DNA from: Candidatus Nomurabacteria bacterium
Lineage (GTDB): Bacteria; Patescibacteriota; Minisyncoccia; Phycocordibacterales; UBA9973
Reading direction: 5' to 3'
NCBI GenBank assembly: GCA_016186435.1
Contig: JACPLQ010000012.1
Span: 1 to 42,371 of the forward strand
DNA length: 42,371 nt
Below the pieces are notes generated by a model. The model had not been told where the DNA came from. It made no database searches and worked only from the letters and a program-made list of their open reading frames with translations. The position numbers were made by a program, and so were the translations under genes. The stretch's first letter is position 1; each line of letters starts with the position of its first letter. Of the stretch, positions 26,383 to 35,552 are shown one piece after another.

Positions 26383-27051
26383 ATGGCTATTTTAGTTGTT
26401 GAAGATGAAAGAAAATTAGTGGATATTTTAAAAAGAGCGCTCAAGGGGGAGCGTTATTCTGTGGACGTCGCTTATGATGGAGAAGAAGGCCTGGAAAAAG
26501 CTATGAAGAATAATTATGCTCTCATAATTCTGGACATAATGCTTCCAAAAAAAGACGGCTTTACGGTCTGCAAGGAATTGAGGCAGCGTCAGATCCATAC
26601 GCCGATAATTATGCTTACCGCGAGGGGAAGCGTAGAAGACAGGGTGGTCGGCCTAGACGTCGGCGCAGATGACTACCTCATAAAGCCTTTTGGATTAAAC
26701 GAATTATTCGCCCGAGTTCGGGCAGTTTTGCGCCGACCGAAAACCACAGAATCCAATGTTACTAAAGTCGCCGATTTAATAATAGACAGAAAGAAACACG
26801 AAGTCACTCGCGCTGGAAAAGTCATTCCGCTTACACCGAAGGAATACAAACTTTTAGACACGCTCATTTCAAATCCCGGAGAAGCCATAAACAGGAGACA
26901 GCTTATTGACCATGCCTGGGGACCGACATTCAAAGAAACAAATAACGAACTCAACGTCCATATAAGGTATCTTCGTTCAAAAATAGACAGCGGAAAAAAT
27001 AAACCCCTCATCCATACTGTCCGCGGAGTGGGTTTTGTTTTGAAAGAATAA
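26383..27051 (+). CDS. OmpR/PhoB-family response regulator
   Basis: Receiver (LVVEDERKLVDIL, LDIMLPKKDG, ADDYLIKPF) plus winged-helix DNA-binding domain. Confidence 0.93.
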   Translation: MAILVVEDERKLVDILKRALKGERYSVDVAYDGEEGLEKAMKNNYALIILDIMLPKKDGFTVCKELRQRQIHTPIIMLTARGSVEDRVVGLDVGADDYLIKPFGLNELFARVRAVLRRPKTTESNVTKVADLIIDRKKHEVTRAGKVIPLTPKEYKLLDTLISNPGEAINRRQLIDHAWGPTFKETNNELNVHIRYLRSKIDSGKNKPLIHTVRGVGFVLKE

Positions 27052-27227
27052 AATTTAACTTATTTTTAATATTTTGATACACTCTAGGCGTTTGCTTGTA
27101 GTTAATAAATAGGTATTGCTAAAAGTCTTTTTGAGTTGTACTGTAATAGAAGGCAGTAGAAGAGTTGTACATTAATAACGGCATATCCCATCTGGGATTG
27201 GGCCTTACGTCCCTAAAGGAGGGGAAA

Positions 27228-28019
27228 ATGATCAATTCAACACAACTTCCTTTCATCAACCTCTTGGGGGCAAAGGGGGCGGGAAAGGATACGATTCACG
27301 AAGCAATAATTCGGCTCTTCTTGCCTCGTCATTTGCGCCATCTCAGTAAGGAGGAACTAATAGAAAGATATCATCATCACCCGCCTCGGATGAAGCTGGT
27401 AAAGCGCGCAACAGAGCGGAAGAGACGCCGTGGAGAGGAAGGAAACTGGAAGTCTCCAGGAAGCTGGGTGCTTCAATTTTTTGAGTCCGAAGAATTCGAG
27501 CGTCGCCTGACCAATGGTCGCTATGGACCCGATGTAATCTTTGACGATCGGGGAGAGGAGCCGATTTTCTCTAATAAGTCAGGCATATACGGAGACTATG
27601 CGCCTGACATACTACCCCTGTCTCTCAGGTGGGTTTCCGACAACGGGGTTCCAGCCCGGTCGGGGGTCTTGCATCCTCGACATTATCCAGAGCCCGACGA
27701 AGACACGCTGTTTTATCTGGGAATTCTCGCGGACTCGACGCAGTTGGTAACACTATTGATGATGGAATACTTCCCGAACATGAAGAGTTTCTTTTTGAGC
27801 GTCGAGGAGGAGGAGATAAAACAGCGGTTATGCGTCCGCAATAAGGCTCTCGGTCTGACGGTCAAGGATCATTTGGAAATCAACAAGAGGTATCTTGCCT
27901 CTCATCCCGAGGATGGATGCATCGTTGTTTCAAACGATGGTGGCATCACACCCGAGCAATGCGCCATCAAAATCGCGAAAATCGCAGGGCTTCCCCTGCC
28001 GGCCAGGGTCCTCCGTTAA
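27228..28019 (+). CDS. P-loop nucleoside/nucleotide kinase-like protein
   Basis: LLGAKGAGKDTIHEAI Walker A; DVIFDDRGEEP; RBS aggagggg upstream. Confidence 0.6.
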   Translation: MINSTQLPFINLLGAKGAGKDTIHEAIIRLFLPRHLRHLSKEELIERYHHHPPRMKLVKRATERKRRRGEEGNWKSPGSWVLQFFESEEFERRLTNGRYGPDVIFDDRGEEPIFSNKSGIYGDYAPDILPLSLRWVSDNGVPARSGVLHPRHYPEPDEDTLFYLGILADSTQLVTLLMMEYFPNMKSFFLSVEEEEIKQRLCVRNKALGLTVKDHLEINKRYLASHPEDGCIVVSNDGGITPEQCAIKIAKIAGLPLPARVLR

Positions 28020-28091
28020 TGGACCAGTAGTTCGGGGATGTGTGTCCTCGCTGATGAGCTCAAAAGAGCGAAACTAAAAACAAAACAAATT

Positions 28092-28673
28092 ATGTCAATA
28101 TTGGATTATGAAAGTCAAAGAATGCTTGACGTCGTGGATGAAAACGATCAGGTTATTGATGTTGTATCTCGCATCAAGGTTCATCAGGCGGGCTTATTGC
28201 ATCGTGAAGTTCATGTGTGGATGTTTGAAAATGACGGCAACTTAATTTTTCAAAAAAGAGGCCTAAACCGAGCTCTGGCCGGCCTGCTTGATGCCACGGT
28301 CGGCGGACATATGGACAGCGGTGAAAGTTATGCGGACGCGGTGTTACGAGAAACGCGGGAGGAAACTAATCTCGAAATACCTATTGCGGATCTTGAGCTT
28401 TTAAAAATTATACGGTATTCGGATGTATCAGAAAATCCTTGGGATGTAAAGAATAATTTCTTCAGAGCCATATACATTTACAAAAAAACTATGGATTGCG
28501 ATAAAATTCGCAAGGAGCCGAGCGTGCCCGGCATGGGTTTTCAAAAAATCTCACTCGAATCCCTGGATAATATTGGAGATAATGAAAAGCCCATGTTCAT
28601 CCCTCATGTCTTAAAACTTGAGGTGCCCTTCGTTCTAACATATTTAAAAACTCATGACGTGGTCAATAATTGA
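28092..28673 (+). CDS. NUDIX hydrolase
   Basis: GGHMDSGESYADAVLRETREETNLEI NUDIX box. Confidence 0.9.
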   Translation: MSILDYESQRMLDVVDENDQVIDVVSRIKVHQAGLLHREVHVWMFENDGNLIFQKRGLNRALAGLLDATVGGHMDSGESYADAVLRETREETNLEIPIADLELLKIIRYSDVSENPWDVKNNFFRAIYIYKKTMDCDKIRKEPSVPGMGFQKISLESLDNIGDNEKPMFIPHVLKLEVPFVLTYLKTHDVVNN

Positions 28674-29814
28674 AAAGTTAAAAATGATCAATCAGATCGC
28701 CCTCAAGATTATGGCAGAGGGCGACAACATATCCATAATAAAAATAGCTACAGAAGAAGTAGTAAAATTTTTTGAAGCTGATTTTGGTTTTGGATGGGGA
28801 AAATTCAAAGTAAATGACGAATACAAGATAGTGTATAAAAGCTTGAATATGAACTTCCACCCAAATTTTCCTCTTCAAAAAAATCAGTCATCCATATACA
28901 AGGACATTAAAAGTTATATAACTATACCAATTCATTATTTTGATCATTCATATGGAAGTATTGTGCTGTGTTACAAAAAAAAGCGAGATTTCAGTGAAGA
29001 AATACTTGCCTTGGTTGAAACTGCGGGAAATATAGTGGCTCAGTCTATTACCATAAATTGGCTGCTGGAAAACGAGCAAAAAGCCTTGACTTTAGCAGAA
29101 AAACAAAAAGCCACCGAAATATTGCTTTATCAGGAAAAATTAAAAAATGAATTTATTGCAAATGCCACTCATGAGCTCCGAACTCCGCTCGCTATTATGA
29201 AAGGGAACATAGGTCTGGCTAAGCAGGGCAAAGCTAAAAGCCTGCAATCTATAAATAATATTATAGATGATATAGATGAAGAAACAGATCATCTTTCAGC
29301 TATCATTTCAGACTTAGCTCTCCTGACATCGAACTCAAAACAGCCGGACGGGATTCCAAAAGAAAAAATAAATCTGAAATCCCTTGTCCGAGACGTTATC
29401 GAAAGATGCAAGTCTCTTGCCCATAAGAAAAATATATCAATAATTGCGAAAAATATACCAAATATTAATGTTTTTGGGAATAAATCGTATTTGGAAAAAA
29501 TGCTTCTCAACCTTGTAAAAAATTCAGTTATGTATGGAAATAAAAATGGCCTCACAGAAATAAGTATTAATAAGTCGAAAAAGTTCATTACTATAACCGT
29601 TGCAGATAATGGGGTAGGCATATCAAAAGATGATTTAGCGCATGTGTTTGACAGGTTCTATAGGGGAGACAAATCTCATAGCACGAGCGGCACGGGCCTG
29701 GGGCTAGCTATTGTAAAGTGGATAGCGGAAGCTCACGGAGGAAGCGTAAATGTAAAAAGTGCTCTACATAAAGGCGCTACTTTCAGTGTTTATTTGCCAA
29801 TAAAAGCAAAATAA
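28654..29814 (+). CDS. Sensor histidine kinase with GAF-like domain
   Basis: FIANATHELRTPLAIMKGN (H box), NLVKNSVMYG, VADNGVGISKDDLAHVFDRFYRGD, GTGLGLAIVK. Confidence 0.9.
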   Translation: MTWSIIEKLKMINQIALKIMAEGDNISIIKIATEEVVKFFEADFGFGWGKFKVNDEYKIVYKSLNMNFHPNFPLQKNQSSIYKDIKSYITIPIHYFDHSYGSIVLCYKKKRDFSEEILALVETAGNIVAQSITINWLLENEQKALTLAEKQKATEILLYQEKLKNEFIANATHELRTPLAIMKGNIGLAKQGKAKSLQSINNIIDDIDEETDHLSAIISDLALLTSNSKQPDGIPKEKINLKSLVRDVIERCKSLAHKKNISIIAKNIPNINVFGNKSYLEKMLLNLVKNSVMYGNKNGLTEISINKSKKFITITVADNGVGISKDDLAHVFDRFYRGDKSHSTSGTGLGLAIVKWIAEAHGGSVNVKSALHKGATFSVYLPIKAK

Positions 29815-29967
29815 CCTTTATTTAGTAGTATTAAAATTACATTAAAGTTGTAAACAAGTTATAAACAGGTTTTCCCATATTTTGCCGTTATATACGGTTG
29901 CCCCGTATTTTTTTACCTGTATAATATTAAAATTAGATTAATATCTGAATATTAAGTAAAAAACAAA

Positions 29968-30534
29968 ATGACAATTCAGCAGGAAATAAAACTAAAAATG
30001 TTACTGACGACAGCTCATAATGATTACGCAAAAGAGCTCAAAGCCCGCGCGTTTTATAAAGTCAACGACCGCTCGCTTTCTGAAGACCTGGTCCAGAAAA
30101 CTTTTATGAAAACATGGAACTATCTTGCAAGAGGCGGAAGAATAGAAACGATGAAAGCATTTCTTTATCATATCTTAAATAATGTAATCATAGACGAATA
30201 TAGAAAACATAAAGCGGCGTCGCTTGACGCGATATTGGAAAAAGGGTACGAACCCAGTGTTGATTATTTGTCGTCCATAACTAATCTGATGGATGGGAAA
30301 ATAGCCGTGCTTTTGGTTGAACGTCTTCCGGAAAAGTATAAAAAAGTAATGAAAATGCGCTATATAGAGGACTTAACCCTGGAAGAAATTTCAAAACTTA
30401 CCGGCCAATCTAAAAATACGATTGCTGTGCAGATACACCGCGGACTTGAAACGCTTAAAACTCTATATAAATTTAACGAAGAAAACCGAGAAGCCAGAGA
30501 AGAAAATAGGGGAGTGAGTTTTGGTATGGCTTAA
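29968..30534 (+). CDS. ECF-type RNA polymerase sigma factor
   Basis: DLVQKTFMKTWNYL; LPEKYKKVMKMRYIEDLTLEEISKLTGQSKNTIAVQIHRGLETLK. Confidence 0.88.
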   Translation: MTIQQEIKLKMLLTTAHNDYAKELKARAFYKVNDRSLSEDLVQKTFMKTWNYLARGGRIETMKAFLYHILNNVIIDEYRKHKAASLDAILEKGYEPSVDYLSSITNLMDGKIAVLLVERLPEKYKKVMKMRYIEDLTLEEISKLTGQSKNTIAVQIHRGLETLKTLYKFNEENREAREENRGVSFGMA

Positions 30535-30570
30535 AAAAAATAAAAATATAGAGCTAAATTTATCCCGAAG

Positions 30571-30924
30571 TTAATCTTTCATCACTATTAAATGCATATG
30601 AAAATGCGAGGGAATAGTTTTCATTTTATTTGTAGCTTCGGCCATAATATCGTACTCTCGCTCTATATATCCGACTTTTATTTCGTCGTATTCTTTTTTT
30701 TCTTCATCGCTTAATTCTTCATAAACCACATGTCTTTTTGGCACAGCCATATGCTGTATTTTAGCTATATAATCCCAAGGAAATATATTATCAACTATTT
30801 TCCAATACGTAAATTCTTTTACAAGAGGCGCTTTTTCACAAATGTCGCAAATGCGATCCATATGCCCGTCTTTCCTGTATTCTTTATATTTTTGTTCCAT
30901 TTCTGGAGTTCTAAGTCTTGCCAT
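30571..30924 (-). CDS. HIT-like (histidine triad) domain protein
   Basis: CDICEKAPLVKE...MAVPKRHV...IPSHFHMHLIVMKD. Confidence 0.7.
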   Translation of the reverse strand: MARLRTPEMEQKYKEYRKDGHMDRICDICEKAPLVKEFTYWKIVDNIFPWDYIAKIQHMAVPKRHVVYEELSDEEKKEYDEIKVGYIEREYDIMAEATNKMKTIPSHFHMHLIVMKD

Positions 30925-30999
30925 CCCAGTACTAAAATTTTATTAATAATCTTTATCGTTATATCCCGCAGTCAAAAATTTAGTACGGGACAGGTATTT
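30922..30999 (-). repeat. ~75-bp palindromic dispersed repeat (copy 2), abutting the HIT-like start codon
   Basis: Reverse complement has TACCTGTCCCGTACTAAATTTTTGA ... AAAATTTTAGTACTGGGATGGCA as at 3436-3511. Confidence 0.75.
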
Positions 31000-31017
31000 T
31001 TATTATAGCAAACTTTG

Positions 31018-31091
31018 TGGCTGCGGGTCAGGGACTCGAACCCCAATACCATCCTCCAGAGGGATGTGTCCTACCATTAGACGAACCCGCA
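31018..31091 (-). tRNA. tRNA-Gln(CTG), CCA encoded
   Basis: Minus strand TGCGGGT...ACCCGCA-G-CCA; anticodon arm CATCC-CTCTGGA-GGATG. Confidence 0.92.
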
Positions 31092-31210
31092 ATTGGCTTT
31101 GTTTACAATAGTACAAAAGGCGTTTTTAATCAAATTTAGTTACTGGCGAGGACAGTCCTAGCTAGCGCATGGTAATCTGCCCCAAAGTTTTGTGCTATAA
31201 TGCCATAATA

Positions 31211-32407
31211 ATGAAGAAGGCCCTAAAGGTTTTTGCCGGAGTTTTTGCGGGAATATTATTTCTCGCGGTTTTTTTGTTATTTTTCTTTCCGAGTTTATTT
31301 GGCGGGGTGGTGAGTTATTCAAAAAGCGGCGAAATATTAAATAAAATGATTCCAGAAGAAAAAATCCCCAAAAAAGCATTAGTAGTTGAGCCATTAAACA
31401 AAGAGGCTTACGATAAGAAATTAGAAGAACTTGCCAACAATCCAGTGTCAACCACCCCGCCTTCGGCACCCCTCCTTAATGAAGCCCGCCTGCCGGACGG
31501 GCAGGGAGGGGAAGGGGGTGGTGATTCTCCTACTCCAAAGCCTAAACCTACACTCTGGCCGGTAAAAACGGTTTATCCGAACGCTGGAGCGATTCTGCCG
31601 TTTAACCGTATCGTCGCTTATTATGGAAATTTATATTCTACGAAAATGGGAGTGCTCGGGCAATATCCTGAAACGGAAATGATTTCAAGACTAAAAGCAG
31701 AAGTGAAAAAATGGGAGCTTGCCGATCCGTCTACACCCGTCATTCCAGCTTTGCATTATATTGCAGTCGTTGCGCAGGGAAATGCCGGGGACGATGGCAA
31801 GTACAGAGCGCGTATGCCAGGGTCCGAAATTGAAAAAGTTCTGGCGATGGCAGACAAGATACCTGCCCGAAATGCTGCGCATAACGCTGCAGGCGGGAAC
31901 GCAATAGTGTTTTTGGATATACAAGTAGGCTTTTCTACGGTGCAGACTGAAATTCCGCTCTTGGAAAAATATCTAAAACTCCCCAATGTGCATCTCGCCA
32001 TTGATCCGGAATTTTCCATGAAGTCTGGAATACGGCCGGGGAAAATTGTGGGTACCTATGATGCCAGCGATATAAACTTTGTCGCCGAATATCTTGCCAA
32101 ACTGGTGAAAGAAAATAATCTTACGCCCAAAATACTCATCGTTCACAGATACACGCAAAAAATGGTTACTAATTATAAGCAAATAAAACCGCTGCCCGAA
32201 GTGCAGATTGTAATGCACATGGACGGCTGGGGCGGACAGGCGAAAAAAATCGGCACTTATCGGAACTTTATATATCCAGAGCCAGTGCAGTTCACCGGTT
32301 TCAAGCTCTTTTATAAAAATGATGTTTTTGATGCCGGCACCTCTCTCATGACCCCGGAAACTCTTTTAAAATTAAACCCCAGACCGATATACATACAGTA
32401 TCAATAG
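31211..32407 (+). CDS. Secreted/membrane-anchored hypothetical protein
   Basis: N-terminal TM MKKALKVFAGVFAGILFLAVFLLFFFPS; two in-frame repeat insertions. Confidence 0.7.
   Translation: MKKALKVFAGVFAGILFLAVFLLFFFPSLFGGVVSYSKSGEILNKMIPEEKIPKKALVVEPLNKEAYDKKLEELANNPVSTTPPSAPLLNEARLPDGQGGEGGGDSPTPKPKPTLWPVKTVYPNAGAILPFNRIVAYYGNLYSTKMGVLGQYPETEMISRLKAEVKKWELADPSTPVIPALHYIAVVAQGNAGDDGKYRARMPGSEIEKVLAMADKIPARNAAHNAAGGNAIVFLDIQVGFSTVQTEIPLLEKYLKLPNVHLAIDPEFSMKSGIRPGKIVGTYDASDINFVAEYLAKLVKENNLTPKILIVHRYTQKMVTNYKQIKPLPEVQIVMHMDGWGGQAKKIGTYRNFIYPEPVQFTGFKLFYKNDVFDAGTSLMTPETLLKLNPRPIYIQYQ
31862..31897. repeat. Second copy of the pyrG-type palindrome, in frame
   Basis: CCTGCCCGAAATGCTGCGCATAACGCTGCAGGCGGG, encoding PARNAAHNAAGG. 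Confidence 0.85.
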
Positions 32408-32430
32408 GAAATCTGATATAATACAAGCAC

Positions 32431-32817
32431 ATGAAAGGGATAGAAAATAAGGAAAAACAGGCGTGGAGAGATGTTAAATACAGCCAGAAATTTTTAAATG
32501 CATTTCGGGGCATATACATTGTTTTTAAAACTACGCGGCATGTTTTTATTCATCTTTTTTCGGCGATGGCTGTCGCAGCTTTAGGATTTTATTTTCATGT
32601 TTCCAGTATTGAATGGATAGCGCTCGTTTTTGCCGTAGGTTTTGTATTTGTCTCTGAATCATTCAACACTGCGATAGAAATAGATATAGATCTCACGTCG
32701 CCGGAATATCATCCGTACGCCAGAGACACCAAGGATACAGCTGCCGCGGCAGTTTTGCTCTCTGTGTTTACTGCTGTGATTATAGGGCTCATTATTTTTC
32801 TTCCAAAAGTTTTTTAG
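32431..32817 (+). CDS. dgkA: Diacylglycerol/undecaprenol kinase family protein
   Basis: SFNTAIEIDIDLTSPEYHPYARDTKDTAAAAVLLS. Confidence 0.88.
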   Translation: MKGIENKEKQAWRDVKYSQKFLNAFRGIYIVFKTTRHVFIHLFSAMAVAALGFYFHVSSIEWIALVFAVGFVFVSESFNTAIEIDIDLTSPEYHPYARDTKDTAAAAVLLSVFTAVIIGLIIFLPKVF

Positions 32818-32855
32818 CCTTGCTTTAGATTTTATAAATTTGATATAATTGGGCA

Positions 32856-33248
32856 ATGGATAAAAATGTAAAAATTTTTATTGGAGTGGTTGCAGTATTA
32901 GTAATAGCCATAGCTGTTGCTGCTGTTGCTCGAAAAGGAGGAGGAATTTCGGATGGTCCAGGCAAATACGACGAATTTGCTGCATGTCTCAAAGATAAAG
33001 GCGCCGTGTTTTACGGAGCTTTTTGGTGCCCTCATTGCCAGACCCAAAAGAAACTCTTCGGTTCTTCTCAAAAATTGCTTCCGTATGTAGAATGTTCTAC
33101 AGCTGATGGACGGGGACAGACGCAGGGGTGCATAGAAAAAGAAGTGAAAAGTTATCCGACTTGGGAATTTGCCGACGGTTCAAGACTTAGCGGAGAGATA
33201 CCGCTTGCGCAATTGGCAGAAAAGACTTCATGCGCGCTGCCGCAATAA
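32856..33248 (+). CDS. Membrane-anchored thioredoxin-like protein
   Basis: VFYGAFWCPHCQTQKKLFG; SYPTWEFADGSRLSG. Confidence 0.82.
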   Translation: MDKNVKIFIGVVAVLVIAIAVAAVARKGGGISDGPGKYDEFAACLKDKGAVFYGAFWCPHCQTQKKLFGSSQKLLPYVECSTADGRGQTQGCIEKEVKSYPTWEFADGSRLSGEIPLAQLAEKTSCALPQ

Positions 33249-33254
33249 AAATTT

Positions 33255-33809
33255 ATGAATCAGGAATCTATTCACTACTTGAACTTATTTCTCGGGGTGG
33301 GAACGATAGCGTTGCAGTTTTTTTCCGTCTTGGCGCTGCTAGTGCTTTTTTTTAGGCCAAAAGGAAACAATAAAAATTTCTATCTGGATTTCATAAATAA
33401 GCATTTTTTGGTATTGGGTTTCTTGATTACCCTATTTTCTTCAGTATTTCCGCTGGTCTATTCTGAAATAATCAATTTTCTTCCGTGCTATTTATGCTGG
33501 TGGCAGAGAGTTTTTATGTTCCCGTTATTTTTGATGTTTGGTGTCGCGTTGTGGGACAAGGACAGAAAAGTAATACGTTATGCGCTGCCGCTTCTCTGCG
33601 CGGGATTTCTGGTATCTGCATATCAGAATTTCTTTTACTACTTTGGCGAAACTTCCAATCTCCCCTGTGATGCCTCCGGCGTGTCCTGCTATCAGCGCTT
33701 AGTTTCAGAATTCGGCGGATATATATCTATACCGATGATGGCGCTCACAGCATTTTTCGGACTTTTAACTTTGCTCGCAGTGGCCCATTTTTATAAAAAA
33801 GAAAATTAG
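33255..33809 (+). CDS. DsbB/BdbC-family disulfide oxidoreductase
   Basis: LPCYLCWWQRVFMFP and NLPCDASGVSCYQ; partner of the upstream Trx-like gene. Confidence 0.88.
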   Translation: MNQESIHYLNLFLGVGTIALQFFSVLALLVLFFRPKGNNKNFYLDFINKHFLVLGFLITLFSSVFPLVYSEIINFLPCYLCWWQRVFMFPLFLMFGVALWDKDRKVIRYALPLLCAGFLVSAYQNFFYYFGETSNLPCDASGVSCYQRLVSEFGGYISIPMMALTAFFGLLTLLAVAHFYKKEN

Positions 33810-33906
33810 TAAACATTATTAGTTAACAAAATTTACCGCCAAGGGCGGTCAGGTATGGGAAAAGGAAATAATGCATATAGAAAAGACGTAAAGAAGCCAA
33901 AAAAGG

Positions 33907-33930
33907 CCCGCCTTGACTCGGCGAGGCAGG
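33907..33930. repeat. Palindromic repeat CCCGCCTTGACTCGGCGAGGCAGG
   Basis: Near-identical element at 42246-42274. Confidence 0.75.
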
Positions 33931-33961
33931 CAAATAAGAAATAATATGGTAAAATCTGAAA

Positions 33962-35521
33962 ATGGCAGATAAGAATGTTCAGATTTTAATTATTGATCTT
34001 GGCTCTCAGTATATGGAAATAATCAGGCGCAGCCTGCGGTATTTGGGTTTTCACTCTATCATACTTCCGTCGGGTGTTGGACACCCGAATTCTTTATTGC
34101 AATGGATAAAAGCAAATAATCCGAAGGGAATTATTCTCTCTGGCGGCAATGCGAGCGTGTACGATGCAAATATGCCAAAAATTCCAAAAGAAGTTCTTGA
34201 TTTAGGTGTTCCAATTTTAGGTATATGTCTTGGCATGCAGTGGCTCGCATATGTCAATGATAAAGATTCTATTCAGGCAGTCAAAGAAGGCAAATCCTAC
34301 GGACCGGTAGAAATATCTTTAGACGACAGTATGCTCTTTAAAGATCTTCCTAAAAAAATTAACGCATGGTCTAGCCATGGAGATTCCGTAAAAAAAGCCC
34401 CTTCTGGATTCAAAGTTGTAGCAACTTCTAAAGAGGGAACGGTGATAGAAGCGATGGAATGTGCAGAAAAAAAACTTTGGGCGGTGCAATTTCATCCCGA
34501 AGTAGAAGAAACACAGGATGAAAATATTATTTTAAACAACTTCGTGGGAAATATTTGCGGTTGCAATCAGGATTATGACAAAAAAGATGTTATAAATGAA
34601 ATTCGTGAAAATACTAAAAAAATACTAGGCAACGGAACGACAATAATAGGTGTTTCTGGCGGGGTAGATTCTACAACACTCGCGGCGATACTTGCTCCAG
34701 CTTTGGGTGCTAAATTAAAAGCTTTTTTTATAGATACAGGCGGAATGCGCAAAGATGAAGTAAAAAGAGTAAAAGAAATTGCAAAAAAAGCAGGAATTAA
34801 TTTAGAAATAATAAGCAAATATAAAAATAAATTTATAGAAGATATAGGCAAGACAATAGATGCTGAAGAAAAAAGGAGAGCTTTTCGCAAAGTTTACGGC
34901 GAAGTTTTCAAAGAGATCGCAAAAAAATACGGCGCGACCCATATGTTGCAGGGGACGCTTGCTACAGATCTTATAGAATCCGGAAGCGCAGGTAATTCTG
35001 CCCTTATAAAAACTCATCACAATGTAGATCTTGGTTTAAGTCAATGGGGGCTCACAGAAATAATGCCGCTATCTGATTATTTTAAATTTGAAGTGCGGGA
35101 GCTTGCCCGCGAGTTCGGCCTTGATGAATTACTGACAAATAGGCAGCCATTTCCCGGCCCGGGATTGTATTTGCGGATAGTCGGCACGCCTGTTACCGAA
35201 GAACTTCTAGAAATTGTCCGCGAAGCCGACCATGAAGTGACTGAAATTCTAAAAAAACACAATGTATATAACAAAATTTCGCAGGCTATCGTCGCGCTTC
35301 TCGGCGTGAATACTGTCGGTGTAAAAGGGGACGGGCGAGTATATGGACATTCTCTGGTGGTGCGCACCGTAGAGACGACAGATTTTATGACCGTCAAAGG
35401 TTTTTATTTAAGTAAAGAAATTTGCGAGGAAATAGTTAGTGCTCTCATCAAGCACTCCAAGATCGTGCGCGTCTTTTTCGATTGGACATCCAAGCCTCCG
35501 GCAACGACAGAATTTGAATAA
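33962..35521 (+). CDS. guaA: GMP synthase (glutamine-hydrolysing)
   Basis: GICLGMQWLAY; GVSGGVDSTTLAAIL; NRQPFPGPGLYLRIVG; DWTSKPPATTEFE. Confidence 0.95.
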   Translation: MADKNVQILIIDLGSQYMEIIRRSLRYLGFHSIILPSGVGHPNSLLQWIKANNPKGIILSGGNASVYDANMPKIPKEVLDLGVPILGICLGMQWLAYVNDKDSIQAVKEGKSYGPVEISLDDSMLFKDLPKKINAWSSHGDSVKKAPSGFKVVATSKEGTVIEAMECAEKKLWAVQFHPEVEETQDENIILNNFVGNICGCNQDYDKKDVINEIRENTKKILGNGTTIIGVSGGVDSTTLAAILAPALGAKLKAFFIDTGGMRKDEVKRVKEIAKKAGINLEIISKYKNKFIEDIGKTIDAEEKRRAFRKVYGEVFKEIAKKYGATHMLQGTLATDLIESGSAGNSALIKTHHNVDLGLSQWGLTEIMPLSDYFKFEVRELAREFGLDELLTNRQPFPGPGLYLRIVGTPVTEELLEIVREADHEVTEILKKHNVYNKISQAIVALLGVNTVGVKGDGRVYGHSLVVRTVETTDFMTVKGFYLSKEICEEIVSALIKHSKIVRVFFDWTSKPPATTEFE

Positions 35522-35552
35522 TTCCTTAACCTATCATATATGATATATTAAT

